A stretch of DNA of 64,000 bases from Pithys albifrons albifrons (GCF_047495875.1 NC_092459.1:8312965-8376964), one strand, 5' to 3'. Counted from the first letter of the stretch, positions 37,111-51,021 are shown. Notes: generated by a model from the sequence alone, not told the origin. Made by a program: numbers and translations.

Positions 37111-40100
37111 CTCCTTAGAGAAGCAAGTCCCTTCTAATCTGTGTGGGTAGAAATCCTACTTCAGAGAGTTGTAATATTATAAAAGGAAGGCTATGAGAGA
37201 CTTTGTAAAACCATTAATATTCTTCTGAAAACATAATGTATGGGAGTTTTCTATCAGAAAGTTACCATGATGGCAAATAAAAGCATGACCTGATTTCATA
37301 TTATGAAATTGTAATAAAATCTGCCAAAGAATAACTTTGCCTTGTAATTTATATTTAGGCCTTGGAACTCATTGCTCTATTTAAATAGGACAGATAAATC
37401 AAAAGTATAGAGGGGTTTAAAAACTATTTAAAAATCATGGAAGAATCAGATTTGGAAATGCAGCTACAGACCTTCCCTTCAGTCAGTCTCTAAGCTACTG
37501 ATAGCTGGAAAATGGAATTAAGAGGTAATAAAATACTCCAGAATGTTGGTCTTGTTATACTCCTTCCCTCATTTTCCCCAACTATCTATAGTCTTCATCC
37601 AGGGGTGCAGGCTGGGTGCTGTTTTGCATTTCCCTTGACCAGTATGAATGCCCACGTGTTTTGGTAGGTGCAGGGCTAGGTCCAAATATTTGACATAGAA
37701 GAAAAGGCTGCATTGTCTCATACACCATCCATATGAGGTAGTTCTGGAAGGCAAAAACTTTAAAACTCTATCCTTAGTTGTTTTAAATATTTTCTCATGT
37801 TATTAAACTACTAATTTGGTAATGACCAGGTGATCTGCTGAATTAATTTATAAATCTCAGGGCTTGAAGAACAAAATATTTCCTTTCTATTAAAAGAAGC
37901 ATTTAACAGTGGTTGCTGAAAGCTTGTGTTCATTGTTTAGTTTTCATTTTCATTTGTCAAATGCAGTCACTTAAGCTGTATGATGACAAAAATAAGAGTT
38001 TTTACTACTGATAGTCTTCAATCAAAAATATATTTATTTCTCTATCTGTTCAACTCCTAAGACAATTCATAAAACTTTAATGGCCATATTTACAGGAAAA
38101 GAACTCTGTTGCTTGAGGAAACACACTGTTCACCATAAGTGTCTCACAATCTGGCATTACTTTTTGAAGATGTTCTCAAAATAGTTTGTTTTGATTGTTG
38201 GGAAAAAAAAAACCCCAAACCAACCAAAATCCAAAAGAAAATGTGTTTATAGTGTAAATATATTTTCAATATATTTTTCAATCAGCATAGGCCCCTGAGA
38301 ATTTGTGTTTGCAAGATGAACGTGTGTGACTCCATGTGTGTTTGCATATATTAAAGGTGTTTTTCATTTCTGTGATGTAATAAGGCCTGAACTGATGCAA
38401 GGAGAGGACGTTTCGTTCTACAACTGTATGGTACAGGAAGAGCTCAAGAACAACAAAAATAAATTCAAAAGCTCTCTGTTCTGTTCAATAATGGAATTTT
38501 GCAGGACAGTCAAGTTTCCCACAGAGTAAATACAATCCATATTATGTAAATATGATCCTGTGTACATTCATTTAATTTAACATTACCATCAGAATAGCAC
38601 ATTTCACACGTGGGAATGCAAAGCCCAGCAAGGGAGCAGATTAACTGCCCGCAAATTGTTTGCTAACGACAAAGTTTTCCAAAAGAATTCTCAAAGGTAT
38701 ATCTTTACCAAGGGCATAGTATTAGAACTCTAATACCACATGTTTCCATTTGAACAGATGGCAGTGGAAGGTTTGTCTACAATGTGTTATTAGTTAACAG
38801 AAAAAGACTTACTGATAGAGATCAAGAGTACTGGTTAAATTTACTTAGAGAAATGGTGGTTTCTAATCCATTCATACTTGAAGTATAATTACTTTATAAT
38901 CACTTGTAAGCAGATAGAACCTCAAAAGTCCAATGTCTTTTATGCTTCAGAGATGGTGTCTTATTTGCTGTTGTAATCATCTCTTTAGTGTGTTACGAGA
39001 TGCCTTAATTCAGGTGTATCTGCTGTTGAACTGAGACTAATTGTAACATCATTTCTGTAATTTCATTTCTAAAAATTCAGAGGAAGCAAAGCATTTTATA
39101 ACTACTATGATTTTAAGAACAAGCAATCCTTGCTTGTTACTGAAACAGTTTGCATTGTGACTAAAAGCTAAAGTAAAACACATGTTTATATTATTCTTAT
39201 TAGTTATTTATGTTTTGATACAGACTGCTGGGTGCTGGAATTCCTATACCCGGAACAGTGACCCCTGACTGAGAGTTTGAGACAGCTGGCACATCAAGAA
39301 ACACAACCTTTCCCTACTTTCTTCTTGACCAGAAAGTGTTCAGTATGTAGCAGGTTCATTTCTTGGTCCTTCCTGTCAGATCCATAATGCTTCTCAGTGA
39401 AGGGCAGGATTGAGTTAAGTGACTTCAGAGTGTCTGAAAGTCCCATCTGAAGTTAGTGGGACCACTCATATGGACATAATTAGCCATATGTATCAGTGTC
39501 TGAAGGAAAGGATGTGGGGAACTGGGCTAAGCTTGCCATTTCACATTAAAATAGTTATGGAAAGACATATTGAGTCAAACTCTTTTGTATTCATTCTATG
39601 TGCATAGATTAAGTTGAAAGTAATCTGCAGTTAAATAAGAACAAAAAATAATATAGTATATATGTCAGAGGGGTTGCAAAACAACATGCAGTAGAAATGT
39701 TGCTGCGTTTCAGTTCTGCACAATGCACAATTGTCTAAACAACAGAATGCACCAGAGTAGGTGACTGAGACACCTCTTATTCCATTGTAAATTTCCTTTA
39801 CTCCACATGATTTTTTTTTAAAATATTGAGATTTGAGAAGTAAATCTATTTCTTAATTTTATTCAAGACAAAAGTTATTGCAATCACCTAAAAAAAAGGT
39901 ATATAAAAGTAACTAATTCTTTTTTTGACATGCCAGGTTTTACTACTACAACAAAGCAGAAATCCTGTTGACATTTAATATGAGATATACAAATATAGTT
40001 TTCTCTAGTATGGGTAAATTCTTTTACTTTCAGGAAAAAAACATTAAAAATATTTAGGACATTTCACTTAGATTAATTATAGTTGTTATGTAAAATACAC

Positions 40101-40539
40101 TGAACCCCATTAATGCTTCTGCTTTTTCTTTTTTTTTTTTTTAAGATTATTTTCTTTAGACAGAAAATCAAAATATAATGAAAATATAACTATGATACTA
40201 GGACAAGTGCTCATGATCTTGTATGTGATTCAACTCTATACCTGTGCCAAATGCTAATAAAAAAAATCTCAGCTGGCATTTTACTCCATCTTAAAATACT
40301 TTTACGGTCTTGTTTTGGCCATCTCCAGTAGGAGATGCTGGGAACGTGATGTCATAATCTTCTGAAAAAAAAAAGGAAAGGATCATATAAGGAGAGTACA
40401 CATAAGATAAGTTTAGTGTACAACTTGTAATCCTATTACTCAACACTATTAAGCCTTTTCTAAAGCTTTTCTGAGTTTTATGAACTCATATATCAGGGAG
40501 AACATTTAGTCATTAGAGAGTGTCCAGCACAGAGGTCCG
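37111..40539. other. Non-coding sequence
   Basis: No gene recognised. An A-run passing into AACCCCAAACCAACC (38201-38241) is one of the A/C-type tracts, and a T-run lies at 40122-40142. The rest is AT-rich single-copy sequence. Confidence 0.5.
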
Positions 40540-40795
40540 AGGTCTAGAAAATATGACCTCTGAGAAGAGATTGAGAAAAGAGGGTTTGTTTAGTCTAGAG
40601 AAGGGAAGACGAAGGGGAGACATGATAGCAGTGTTCAAATATGTACAATTGTGCTTCAAAGAATTGGGCAATACTTTGTTCTTCTTGCCCACTTAGGACA
40701 GGGCAAGAAATAGTGGTCTTGAGACGAAGCAAGACAGAAATATGTAGAGAAAAAAGCCCTGTATTTGTTGACAATGAAAGTATTGAGTGCCACAA
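40540..40795 (+). mobile_element. CR1 LINE internal 3' fragment
   Basis: The plus strand 'gacctctgagaagagattga', 'ttgtttagtctagagaaggg' and 'ggggagacatgatagcagtg' translates as ...EKRLRKEGLFSLEKGRRRGD..., the CR1 ORF2 C-terminal signature. It is truncated at both ends and contains stops. The right boundary is diffuse beyond about 40745. Confidence 0.8.
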
Positions 40796-43345
40796 CTACT
40801 AGCAGAAAAATAAGTAAATAATAGTAATGGATCTTTTATCTTCCAAGTAAGATTTTAAACTAAGATAATCTTTCTACTGAAGTCAAGCTATTGAAACAAC
40901 AGAGTGAGAATCCTAGCTGTAAAAAATAAGATTCTATTTTAGAAGGTAATTACCAATGCAGAAACTTTTGGTCATTACAGGTAGCCAGTCCAGCCCTTGT
41001 TCAGCTGCAGCTGGGAAGCAAGGGAATTTTTCACATATGTGACCCACATAATACAGATGTGACACATTATGCTAATTCCCCAGGCAGTACTTGCAATGCT
41101 CTCGATATTTCTTGCACTTGGGTCATTTGCCCCAGAAGAGACACCTAGTGGCTTTTGAGCCACTAATACCTAGTGTCACTAGGGTGTCTATGCAGGAGTA
41201 GCAGATGTAGCCCCAGATCTTCAGGAGATTTCTCTCCTTCTGGAATTACATCTAAAGGCCAGATGTGACAGGTAAAGCTTCTACAGAAGTACTAAAACCA
41301 AACAAATTAAACAAGTTCCTAGTGCCTGGAAGTCAAAGGCTTGTCAGTAAACTAGAAAAAGTCTATAAAAGTAAGGTTAAAAATGTTTAGGGTTTCGAAA
41401 ACATGTTTGTTTGTTTTTAACTACACTGAAGAAACAGAAACAAAGAGGAGTGAAGGCTATGAGTGTGAAGCATTTGCAAAGATTTTGTTTTCCTATAAGG
41501 AACAAATTATTGAACAATTTCTACGCTGACTTTAAGCTCACAGTAGAAAGTGGAAAGAAATTTTTGACAATTTTTTTGGTGCAATTTAAATAGAGATATG
41601 ATGAATTGTCTTACCTTTTGAAATTTGATAAGTTTGGAATAGTCTGTTCAAAAAATTTAGTGTCTAAAATAGAAATTATAAACTAGAAAAGAACTTTCAT
41701 TCTGTGTTAAACATAATGCTAAATGAAATTGTATCAGCAAGTCCTAAGTATGGCGACAGCTGAGGTATTTATCCTGTCTTTAGAGAAATTTAAAATAATC
41801 TTACTGACCCTTGTAGGACGTTGTATGTTTGCTGTTACTGCAAATATCAACAGCAAAAAATAACCCAAGAAAACTATGGTAAATGTTGATAAGCATTCCT
41901 CTTGGCTGTAAAATATATGGACTTGTGAATTAAGACCTGTTGCATTAATGAACCTCTTTTACAACATATGGATCACTTATCCGTGACAGCGCCAACTTCA
42001 GAGCAAGGTCAGTTTGTGTAAATTTTGTACATTTGTATGTGGATAGATTTGACCATCCTTTCTCCTATAGGCTAAAATTTTAAACACCAGGCCTTCATAA
42101 GATTAAGAACTCTGTTGTCAGTAATAGGAGTGATTTTCACAGGTCTCACAAAGTCACCCAGGGCAAGATTCAGTTTGAGGCTGAGGTGCCAGCAGGTAGA
42201 AGTCTACAGATGTTTTAGTGGCTTGACAGCCTCTAACTGCTTGTGGAGAGTGGGATTGCACCCCGCATCATCTGAGATGTCCTGTGATGACCTGCAAGGC
42301 TGCCATTACTGAAGGGTACAAATACTCCATAAACTCCACAAGGTATCTGCCAGCCTTGGCATGTGTCACATATGCTGGGTATCTACACAAAACTTGGAAA
42401 TTTTAAGTGCTACTTGTTGCTTGTGCTTAGGCAGCTGAATTTCACTCTTGCACAAGTATAAAACCATCAGTCATCCAAATTAATGACAAATGAGAAGAAA
42501 TCAAACTGATATATGAATTTTTAAGTTTTTCATTGTCATCTAAATTTAGTGTTTTGGTCTTTCAGTGTTTTTATTCTCCTTGTGAGTCAGAGAAGGATTG
42601 TTACCCTCAATTTACAAGAAAAAACCCACATGAGCAAAACAATTCCTCAGTGGGAAGTCTCTAGTAAAACAGAAAATCCAGCCTTAACCTTCCATTCTCT
42701 GACAATGAAGAAATATTTCATAGTTCAACTTTTCATAACAGCAAATTTATAAATCTAGTTTAAAATGAAAGTTTTTGTTAGAAAAAATCAAACTAACTTG
42801 ACATAGCTAAAGATGTCTGTGGAAAATGTGTGACAGAGAAATAGGTCTCTCTAGTCCCAGATCTTACACATCTTGCTGTGTTTTCAGTTCTTCTAGCTAT
42901 CTGCCAGGTTTGATTGCAGAATTCTGTATTCAAAAATTGACATTCAGTCCATGAGAAAAAGAAAAAGAAAAGAAGAAGTAATGTTAAGGTTATGCTCACA
43001 TAAAGTTAAAAATGCACTTGTGCTGATCTATTCTCATAATGCCTCTGCAGACACCAGTTTTCTACTGTTAAGTCACAAAACTTCATTTACAGTTAAAAAA
43101 AATTACAAGAATAAAGGATAGGACATGCATATACAAAAAGTTGTTTTTCTTCACTCTGCCTCATTTTATTTGGCTGCAAAGATTTTGATAATGCACTTCT
43201 TCAGCACAGTTTTTTGATAACTCTGGAGGACCTCTGCTACATCACAGCTGTAAGATATCCTGTACTGAATAGTGGAAGCAGATAATTTTTCAGAGTTTTA
43301 AAGTTTAGAGCAAATAGAAACTTTAACCATATGTGAGTTACTTTA
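40796..43345. other. Non-coding sequence
   Basis: No gene or transposon recognised. Short frames only. Confidence 0.5.
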
Positions 43346-43449
43346 TTAAAACAAACAAACAGGAAAACCCCAACCCCCCAAAAGAAACAAAACCCAAAAC
43401 AAAAAGAATAAAATAAAAATTCAAAACCAAAATAAAACAAGAAAACCCT
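43346..43449. repeat. A/C-rich low-complexity block
   Basis: About 100 bp of A with C4-C6 runs and AAAAC/AAAAT units. The minus strand is T/G-rich and gives an artefactual Phe-rich frame. Confidence 0.8.
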
Positions 43450-46400
43450 AGCTGAAATAGTGTGTAAAACAATGACATGTTTTAATCAATTGCTGTAGAA
43501 GTAACAAAATACAAAATATCTAAACCTTCTTGTAAGACACTAAAAAGAAGCTTCTTTGTTATTCCTTTTACTCATAAAATTAAAAGAAACAGCATCTACA
43601 GAAATATTTTGCCTTTTATTCCAGTCTGTTTTCATTCATTCTTCCATCCTGGTTTGTTATTCTATGATGTATAGTCTGAAGACTTGGAAGATTAAGATAT
43701 CGATTCTGGAGCTTCAGTTGGATTAAAGTCAGGTGCCTTTTTTATAGGTTTCTGGAGAAAAATTGCAGAAAAAATCCACTGCGATGTGGATGTTGTAGAG
43801 CTCCTTGGTCAGATGAGATCCAGCCTACACCAACAAAGATGGACTATCATATGGAGGCTCTTGTGGCTGCAAGGCCAGAGCTGGAGTAAGTTTAGAAGGG
43901 AGGAGAAGCCTTGCTCTAAATAGAAACTACAGTAAAAAGCAGTGTCTAGGCAATGTGTACAACCTGAGACAGGGCTCCAAATCAACTTTTGATGGCACGG
44001 GCATGGGCTGTAAGGCATCACCATGAGAGTGAATGGAGAATTTGGCATGTGAGGATTCTCACTCGTGTTTGTTTTTTTTTTTCCAAAATAATATTGGCTG
44101 ATATCATTCTTCCCTTAGGGAACTATATAACGCTATTCACCTGCCAAGGCCTGCTCTACAATGGACAGAATATTTGTGATAGCCTTCTGCTTCTAATAGC
44201 CCCTTGCTGATCCATGGCAGAAAATCACAATAAGACTAGAATAGCATAGGCTAGCTGGAACAGAAGAAGGTTGTCTTCTTTTAAAATACACATTTTATAG
44301 CATCAGGAAATTGCTATAAACCATTGCACCTTGGAAAAAGAATAGGGGTTTCTATTTTAAGCAGCCTTTGCAAATAGCCCCTTGACTCTCTGTGTAGCTT
44401 TTGCAAGCACATGGATGAGATGGATGGAAGTTATTATTTTTAGTAGAATCAGAGAGGACCTGCAAAGCTGGCAAACTAGGTGGGCTTTCCTAATGGCTTG
44501 CTGATCTCAAGGCGTGTGTGGATATCTCATAGCTTACACAGCTGTAACGTTCTTTCACACACTGGCTGGACTATCACATATGTTGCCACAAAATGTTAAG
44601 ACATCAAGACTCAAATGTTCTTTTGTTCCCTTTTTCTTCCCTGTGTATGTTTTACTCAGTAGCTTTGTTTATTTTCTTAAAATATTTCCTTTTTGTTTGC
44701 ATTTCTTGGCAAAGGCCTCCTTGTGTTTTTATAACTGTAATCTTCTTTTGGTCCTTCTGCCAGCTATATTACCCAAGATTAGCCACAAGTGTGATCCAAG
44801 GGCTTCAGTTCTTCATGGTGTTAACAGGAAACCAAAAATAGCTTTTCATTTGCCTCTCAGCCTAATTCATTCAGTCCAGGTGTAATGCTCAAGTACAAAA
44901 ATATTTTATTTGAAGAAGTTCTGCATAAAGCCGATAACTGCCTTTGGTATGGAATTATTTATATGATTATTTTTTATATGATAAGGAAATGGAGAACAGA
45001 ACAAGTTTCCCCAAATGCCATTTCTGAATCAGAACTTCATCAACAGCTGGCATTTCATTATGAATGTAACAGTAGAAGCCTGATTTTGGAGCTGATAAAC
45101 AGGAATGCTGTTCTTGTTCCAACTAGGATTGTCCTGTGAGACAACCATCAAGTTCCAAGTGCTCCTAGAAATGTTACAACATAGCTTTTTTAGGGAAATG
45201 TCAAATATTCATTTGTTAATCAGGTCAAATGAAATAGACAAATGTACTTTATGTTCCACATTTCCATACAGTTAGTGTTGCTCATGGTGAGGGAAATGAG
45301 GTTGTCTCCTTTTATGGAAATCAGGATTTCAAAATGGTTAATCCACAGACATTCTGAAAAAAAGCTACATTTTAACCTTGTACAATTTTTTACATTTTAT
45401 TTTACTAGCAGGCTGAAAGTTGTTGGCTTGTCAGAAGCCTTCTTCAAAGAGCTAAATACCAGCACCTCCTGAACTAACAATAAGACATGTTTTACTAGTA
45501 GTGATGAAACATCTTCTATAAACACTCCCTACCTTACTGGCCATCCTTTCCCAGTATTGATTCACCACTGAAATATTTGTGTCACTTGAGTTCAAGTACA
45601 TGAAACCAAACCTTTCAGTGCTTGGAGTTGTATGAGTGCCACTAAAAGCAGCATGCACTTCAGCAGTTAGTGAATTAAATAAGCAAAAGCATGCTAATGG
45701 TCTCCAGGAGACCAACACTGCTGACCTTAGAGAGAGGATGATAATAAAATGAAGAATACAAACAAGAGATGGAACCATGGGCCTTTTATGGGTCATATCA
45801 ATAGAGCATGCAGGGAACCAGAGCTACATGTTGTCATTGTCAGACCATCAAAAGAAATGTATTTTCTGTTTCTTTAAGGATTGTGCTATCAGAAACTGCT
45901 CTGAGTAATTTCCCTGTAATATTTGCAGGATTCTATCCATATTGTATTTCTGCTCAATTCAGCAGCTGATAAGAGTTGTAAAAAACTTCAACTGATCTCT
46001 TAAATCCAGGAAATACTCCACAGTTGTGGGAAGCTTTAATTTTATTTCACAGGAACCACAGTTTCGTCAATAAAACATGGAATGCAAATAAATTATACAG
46101 AATTTGCTTTATTGAAGGATATTCCATATTTCACTTGAATTTGACTCTCCTCTTACCTGGAATTATTTATTATAGTATTTCATTATTAGGAATAAAAGGA
46201 CTGGTGAACAAAATGTGTGAGCTTTAGACAACAGATATGAACAATTTTACATTCAGATTACAAGCTATCAATATTTAACTATAATTTCCCTCTAAAATAT
46301 CCCTTCCATTTAGGTAGAAGAACCTAATCAGAGAATGTATGAAAGACAGAATAATTAATATGAGTTTTTTTTTATCCTCATAATGTGCCTATGTAAGCAA

Positions 46401-47514
46401 AGGAGCTTTCACATAAATTTCATTTCAGCTTTTTTTGTTCTTATTTATTTGCACTACATTATGTATATTGTATCTTATGGTGAAGAATGGGAATGTGAAC
46501 AGCAGTTTAGATTCCCAAAATAGAGTGAGGCCAACTATGCCCTTTTGCAAGTCTTTCATTGGTTTGAATACTATGTTTTCTCTTGTGTTGAGTATATATT
46601 GCAGGAGTATGTATAAAACTATTATCCACTTACTCAGGCTTTATAAATCAAAGAAAGACTGGGCCAAAGCTGGGAAAGAAAAACAGATTACCTCTTTCAA
46701 AATATGAAAGTATTCTGGGATGTTTTGTCTTGATGGGCAGAGGTTGTCAGTCAAGATATTTGACCCTGGCACCATTTCACTGAGCACTTGTTTTCAATCA
46801 CACAAGAAGAAGAAAGAATCCTTGATGTTGCTGAATTCTTGATTTAGTTTTTTTTAAATAATTTAATTTAGGGTAATATAAACAAAAAAATGTATCAGCG
46901 AATAGGAGAACTGATTTATTAGGAAACACAAGGAAAAATAAAAAGAAGGAAAATAAAGAACCTTCTCTCATTCCTCCCCCTCCAGAAAACATTAAAATCA
47001 CTTGTCCCAGCTCTGTGAAGATTTACTGAGAAACATAATTTTAATTTCAAGAAAGTTGTCCTAGGACTGATTATAGATGCAATCTGTTTGCATCACAGTT
47101 CATATATCACACAGTAGAATGAACTTATGACACCAGTGAGGTAGTATCATGGTATTTCCATGTTCTTAATGCACCTAAGCTATACATGTCATATGAATAT
47201 CTGAAATGGTTTTAGACATTTTTTTCTATTTCTTACTCACCAATGTAAATTTACTATGTTTATCTAATGTACAAATGCAAGGAAGAAAGGTAAGATCAGG
47301 AGCAAGTTTTAACATTTTGGTGCTTGAATTATTCGTCCATATGTTGACTAACTGAGGAGCAAAGCCCTTGTTCTTTGGAATATTGCCTGAGGGTGCTAGT
47401 TGACATATTCTAGAAAAAAAAAAGAGAGAAGAAAAGGAAAATAAAAAGGAGGTCTAAAGGAGGTCTTCCAAAGCCATTAGCAATTAAATGCAAAAAACTT
47501 GCACCTTTACTGAT
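43450..47514. other. Non-coding sequence
   Basis: No gene or transposon recognised. Overlapping frames of up to 123 codons at 44514-44885 and 114 codons at 45452-45796 have no recognisable domains. Confidence 0.5.
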
Positions 47515-47745
47515 GGACACTAATATTTCAATTTTAAATTATATTTTGAATATTAAATATTAATACATGCATGTTATTAAATATATATCAAATTATAAAC
47601 TGTAACATCTGTTATATTTATAGTGGAATTTTAAATGTAAATTTGACTATTCACGGTATCCATTTTAAATTTTAAATGAATGTGTAATTAAAATTTAAAT
47701 CTAAAATTTGTATAAAATAAAGTTAGTTTTATGAAATTATAAAAG
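47515..47745. other. Extremely AT-rich segment
   Basis: This stretch is almost entirely A and T, with many ATTTAAAT, TTAAA and ATATTAAATATT units, and is the most AT-biased part of the window. Such DNA is typical of matrix-attachment or easily unwound regions, but no function is shown. Confidence 0.6.
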
Positions 47746-49596
47746 TTAACTATGATTGTTGCTAATCATTGCCAGTCATTACTCTAAGCTGGTTTTCCTC
47801 ACATTCCTTTCTGTTTCTCCCCACTCTCATCTTCTTTTACATAGTTATTTTCACCTCTCCTTCTTATTCAACTTTCTTAATTTTCTAGTCTCCAACTTTT
47901 ATTCTTATTGGAGAGCTCTTCACCTTCAAAGTGTTATGGAGTGAAAATACATGCTTTGCTTTTCATCTTGAACATGTAGAATAAAACCAAGTCCTGTAAG
48001 TATCTTTTTCTTACTGCTATGGGCACTGACTTGAAAAATTTCCTTTCAGCAGAGTTTACTAGTCTTATCTCATAATATGTCTTCCCATATATATTCTTGT
48101 ATGTTTTATACTTGCTGTTGATTTCATCACTGTTACATTGCAGCATCATGCAGCCACAAAGGGAACTCACATAGAAAATTCACTCTCACTTGCAGCAATT
48201 TGTGTCTTACACAGCCTGGGGAGTGAGCAGTTTGAGTGACACTCTTACCAGTGACACACTCCTTTACTTAACATTTGATTTATGACTCAGTCATATCTTA
48301 GCACAAACCTCCATGTATACTCTTTACAACAGCTCCTCTATCTCGCTCCAAGTTTTCAGCAGACATTAACCATATCTACATTCTAGTTTTGCACCTGCAA
48401 TTAATTGGCTAAGGAAATGCCTGTAATGAAAGCCCTGATGGGGCTAAGAGACACACCAGGCAGGTGTGTCCACAAAATGCATGAAAAATTTAACTTGTGT
48501 TTACCTTGGTTGCTCACTAGCAACAATTACATAATGTTTTGGCTACTTGAGTTTTGAGAAGGAATGTAAAAACACTAGGAAATGAGGGAAATTAAGAGCT
48601 CTACAAGAATAAATCCAAGTACATGTTGCTAGTTGCTCTCTCTTTAAAAGCCATGATTCAACAATTACTCCTACACAGCAAAGATAGAATAACACACTTT
48701 TTAAATAGTGGAACAGTAAGAAGAGCTGCTAGGGGAGCTGACTTTTCCTTTAACTACTGTTCTTTAAAAGTGGTTCCGTTCAACAATGTACAAGGTCGAC
48801 AAGTCAATGCAAGACCACCCTGCTTGGGGATTTGCTCTCAACACAGACTTGTGTCAAATCCCTCAGCTGAGAAATGTCAACCAGCACCTTTCATATTTAT
48901 GGTGACTCATAAACAGGAAACTCAGCCCTGTCCACGACACTGGAGGCTTTTTCGTATCTTAGATCCTTTTATGACAGAAAAAAAAAAGGGTAAGGGAATA
49001 AAAAGAAAAAAAAAGAAACCTTTCAAAACAAAACAAAGAACTTAGCAGGACATTTAAAGCAGCTGCCTTCTATTTTGTGTGCCAAAATAAATATTGCCAA
49101 ATTAGTAAGGCATATTGAACAAATTATAAGCTAAATGCAAATTTATCAACTGAAATTCAATGGTAGAGTAGCCAAGGAGCATGCAATGGTATAGTTCATC
49201 TTTGTAAGTAGGTGTTTTGGTTGGCCAGTTGCTGTAGAGTGACATGGGAACAGTAATATAAAAGAGAGCATTTCTGTTACACCCAAGATGAACAGTTTGT
49301 TTTAGAAAGTTCAAGTAAACATTTTCTAACATATTTTCACTGGTTTCAGAGTGTCTTTTGCTACCAAGAGGGAGATAAAAACTGGTTTTTAAAGTCTTTT
49401 ACAAAAACTAAACAATACAGAACTGGTAACATCAGCATGATAAATTATCCAACAAAATTATGGTGGAGTTTCTAATTTCATAATGATGAAAAAATCTTGG
49501 TTCTATTCCCCTGTATTCTTATAGGGACACACATGGCCTTTTTGTCTCTGATGTGACTTAATCCTACATAGTTAGAAAAAGTATTGTAAGACCTGA
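47746..49596. other. Non-coding sequence with paired inverted repeats
   Basis: No gene recognised. A 140-codon frame at 48623-49045 ends in a lysine-rich low-complexity run and looks like chance. Two adjacent inverted repeats at 48431-48470 are described under findings. Confidence 0.5.
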
Positions 49597-49632
49597 TATA
49601 CATATATATATATGTATATGCACACACACACA
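49597..49632. repeat. (TA)n(CA)n microsatellite
   Basis: Alternating TA/TG followed by six CA units. Confidence 0.9.
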
Positions 49633-49990
49633 ATTTCCAGGGGGGATATATCCAGTCTAATACAGTCTAATCCAGTACCTAGGTAGTTCATACACATAGT
49701 TTATATAAAAGCTCACGAGTCACTATTGTTAGTGTACTATTCACTTTTCCATAAGCAAAATTCAATATTACTGAGGAAAAAAAATTCTATTGGGAAAACT
49801 AAAGATCAAAATTTTTCTTCAGGTCAGTCCAACCCAGATTTTCTTGAGTTTTGGCATTACTAGTTTGTTGGCTTGACACAAAATATTCATATTTAAAATT
49901 AAATATTTAAGTTCTCCCTTTGATAAAGCCAATAATATATTGCAGAAACCACATAGTGGCCAAAAAGTCTGATCCACATGGAAAAAACAG

Positions 49991-50079
49991 AGGGTTGGGG
50001 GTTTTTTTGTTTTATTTTTTTTTTGTTTGGTTGGTTTGGTTGGGGTTTTTTTTGGTTTTTTTGTTTTGGTTTTTTTTTA
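49991..50079. repeat. T/G-rich low-complexity block
   Basis: Runs of T broken by GG and GGGG. The frame across it is Phe/Trp-rich and artefactual. Confidence 0.85.
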
Positions 50080-50413
50080 AGGAAAGGAGCTTGAATGGAT
50101 CAATGAGGCACCAGGAGGGATAGAGTCAATACAAGGCATACCTCTCTGTTCAATAAACCAAACTGAAGCATTGAGTTTCAGAGATATCAATTTATTTTTT
50201 AAAAAAAAATCAGAATATAATACTGATCAGTTAGTGACTCACATCTAGTTGGAGCCCTTCCTTTGGAGAACAATGTAAATATTTTAACTTTTAACACTAA
50301 ATTCAAGATAAAAAAATACGAAATCCTAGAATGTTTATTGGAACCAAATGCTAGTTTTGTCCTGTTGTAAGTTTGTCTTTTTTAAACCAATCTAGGAAAG
50401 AGCTCCCAGCTAA
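50080..50413. other. Non-coding sequence
   Basis: AT-rich sequence with no recognised feature before the LTR. Confidence 0.5.
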
Positions 50414-50418
50414 TAATC

Positions 50419-51016
50419 TGTCTTGGGTTGAGTTGCCAGAATGCCAACTGCCCAACAAAAAGAAAAAGGGTTCCCCTCCCCCCCAGCCAAGGGAAAACGA
50501 GGGAGAAGAAAAAAATCCCAAAACCTGAAGTAGCAAGTTTCTTATATTATACAAAAGAAAGACAATTAGAATATGATATAATACATATATGTACACTAAC
50601 GTGAGAAAAAGAAAACTAGACTAACAACAACAACTCCCGAGTCACCCAACCAAATAATACAGATTCCAACCACCCAAACCCCACAAAACCTCCTAAAAAC
50701 TCTTCCAGAGAAACCTTCCAGAAAGAGAGGAGAAAATTAACAGGAAAATATTCACCTCCCTAGATAACATGAGTGTGGAGGGCAGCAAGGCCTGATCTCA
50801 GCAGGGCAGGGCAGTGTGTCTTCACCGACCTGAGGCAAAATCCAAGAGAGTGAAGCTCCTTCTCTCTCTCTTTTCATACTTCTTGACATTTCTTGATGAT
50901 GTCAGATGATATGAAACACCTCTTTGGTTGGTTAAGTCAGGTAATGCTTGTCTCTTCTGACCTATTTGGGCCTGCTAAATTAGGTCTAACTGAGGCCTAA
51001 TGCCAAAACTACCACA
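50419..51016 (-). mobile_element. Solo LTR of an ERVL-like endogenous retrovirus, minus strand
   Basis: A 598-bp segment has plus-strand ends TGTCTTGGGTTG and AAAACTACCACA. The perfect 5-bp duplication TAATC stands at 50414-50418 and 51017-51021. Read on the minus strand it begins TGTGGTAGTTTTGGC, a beginning typical of avian ERVL LTRs, and ends with a G-rich stretch (GGGGGGGAGGGG, plus-strand position about 50475-50487) before CAACCCAAGACA. This end organisation parallels the LTR at 27718. No internal retroviral sequence remains. Confidence 0.9.
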
Positions 51017-51021
51017 TAATC

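Noticed and set aside
41136..41148. ACACCTAGTGGCT, CTCF-like
   Set aside because: One base out of register with the core consensus.
41984..41993. TGACAGCGCC resembling the right half of a REST site
   Set aside because: The left half-site is absent and the spacing does not fit.
48623..49045. 140-codon plus-strand frame with a lysine-rich tail
   Set aside because: The tail is an A-rich low-complexity run and the rest has no domain or splice context.
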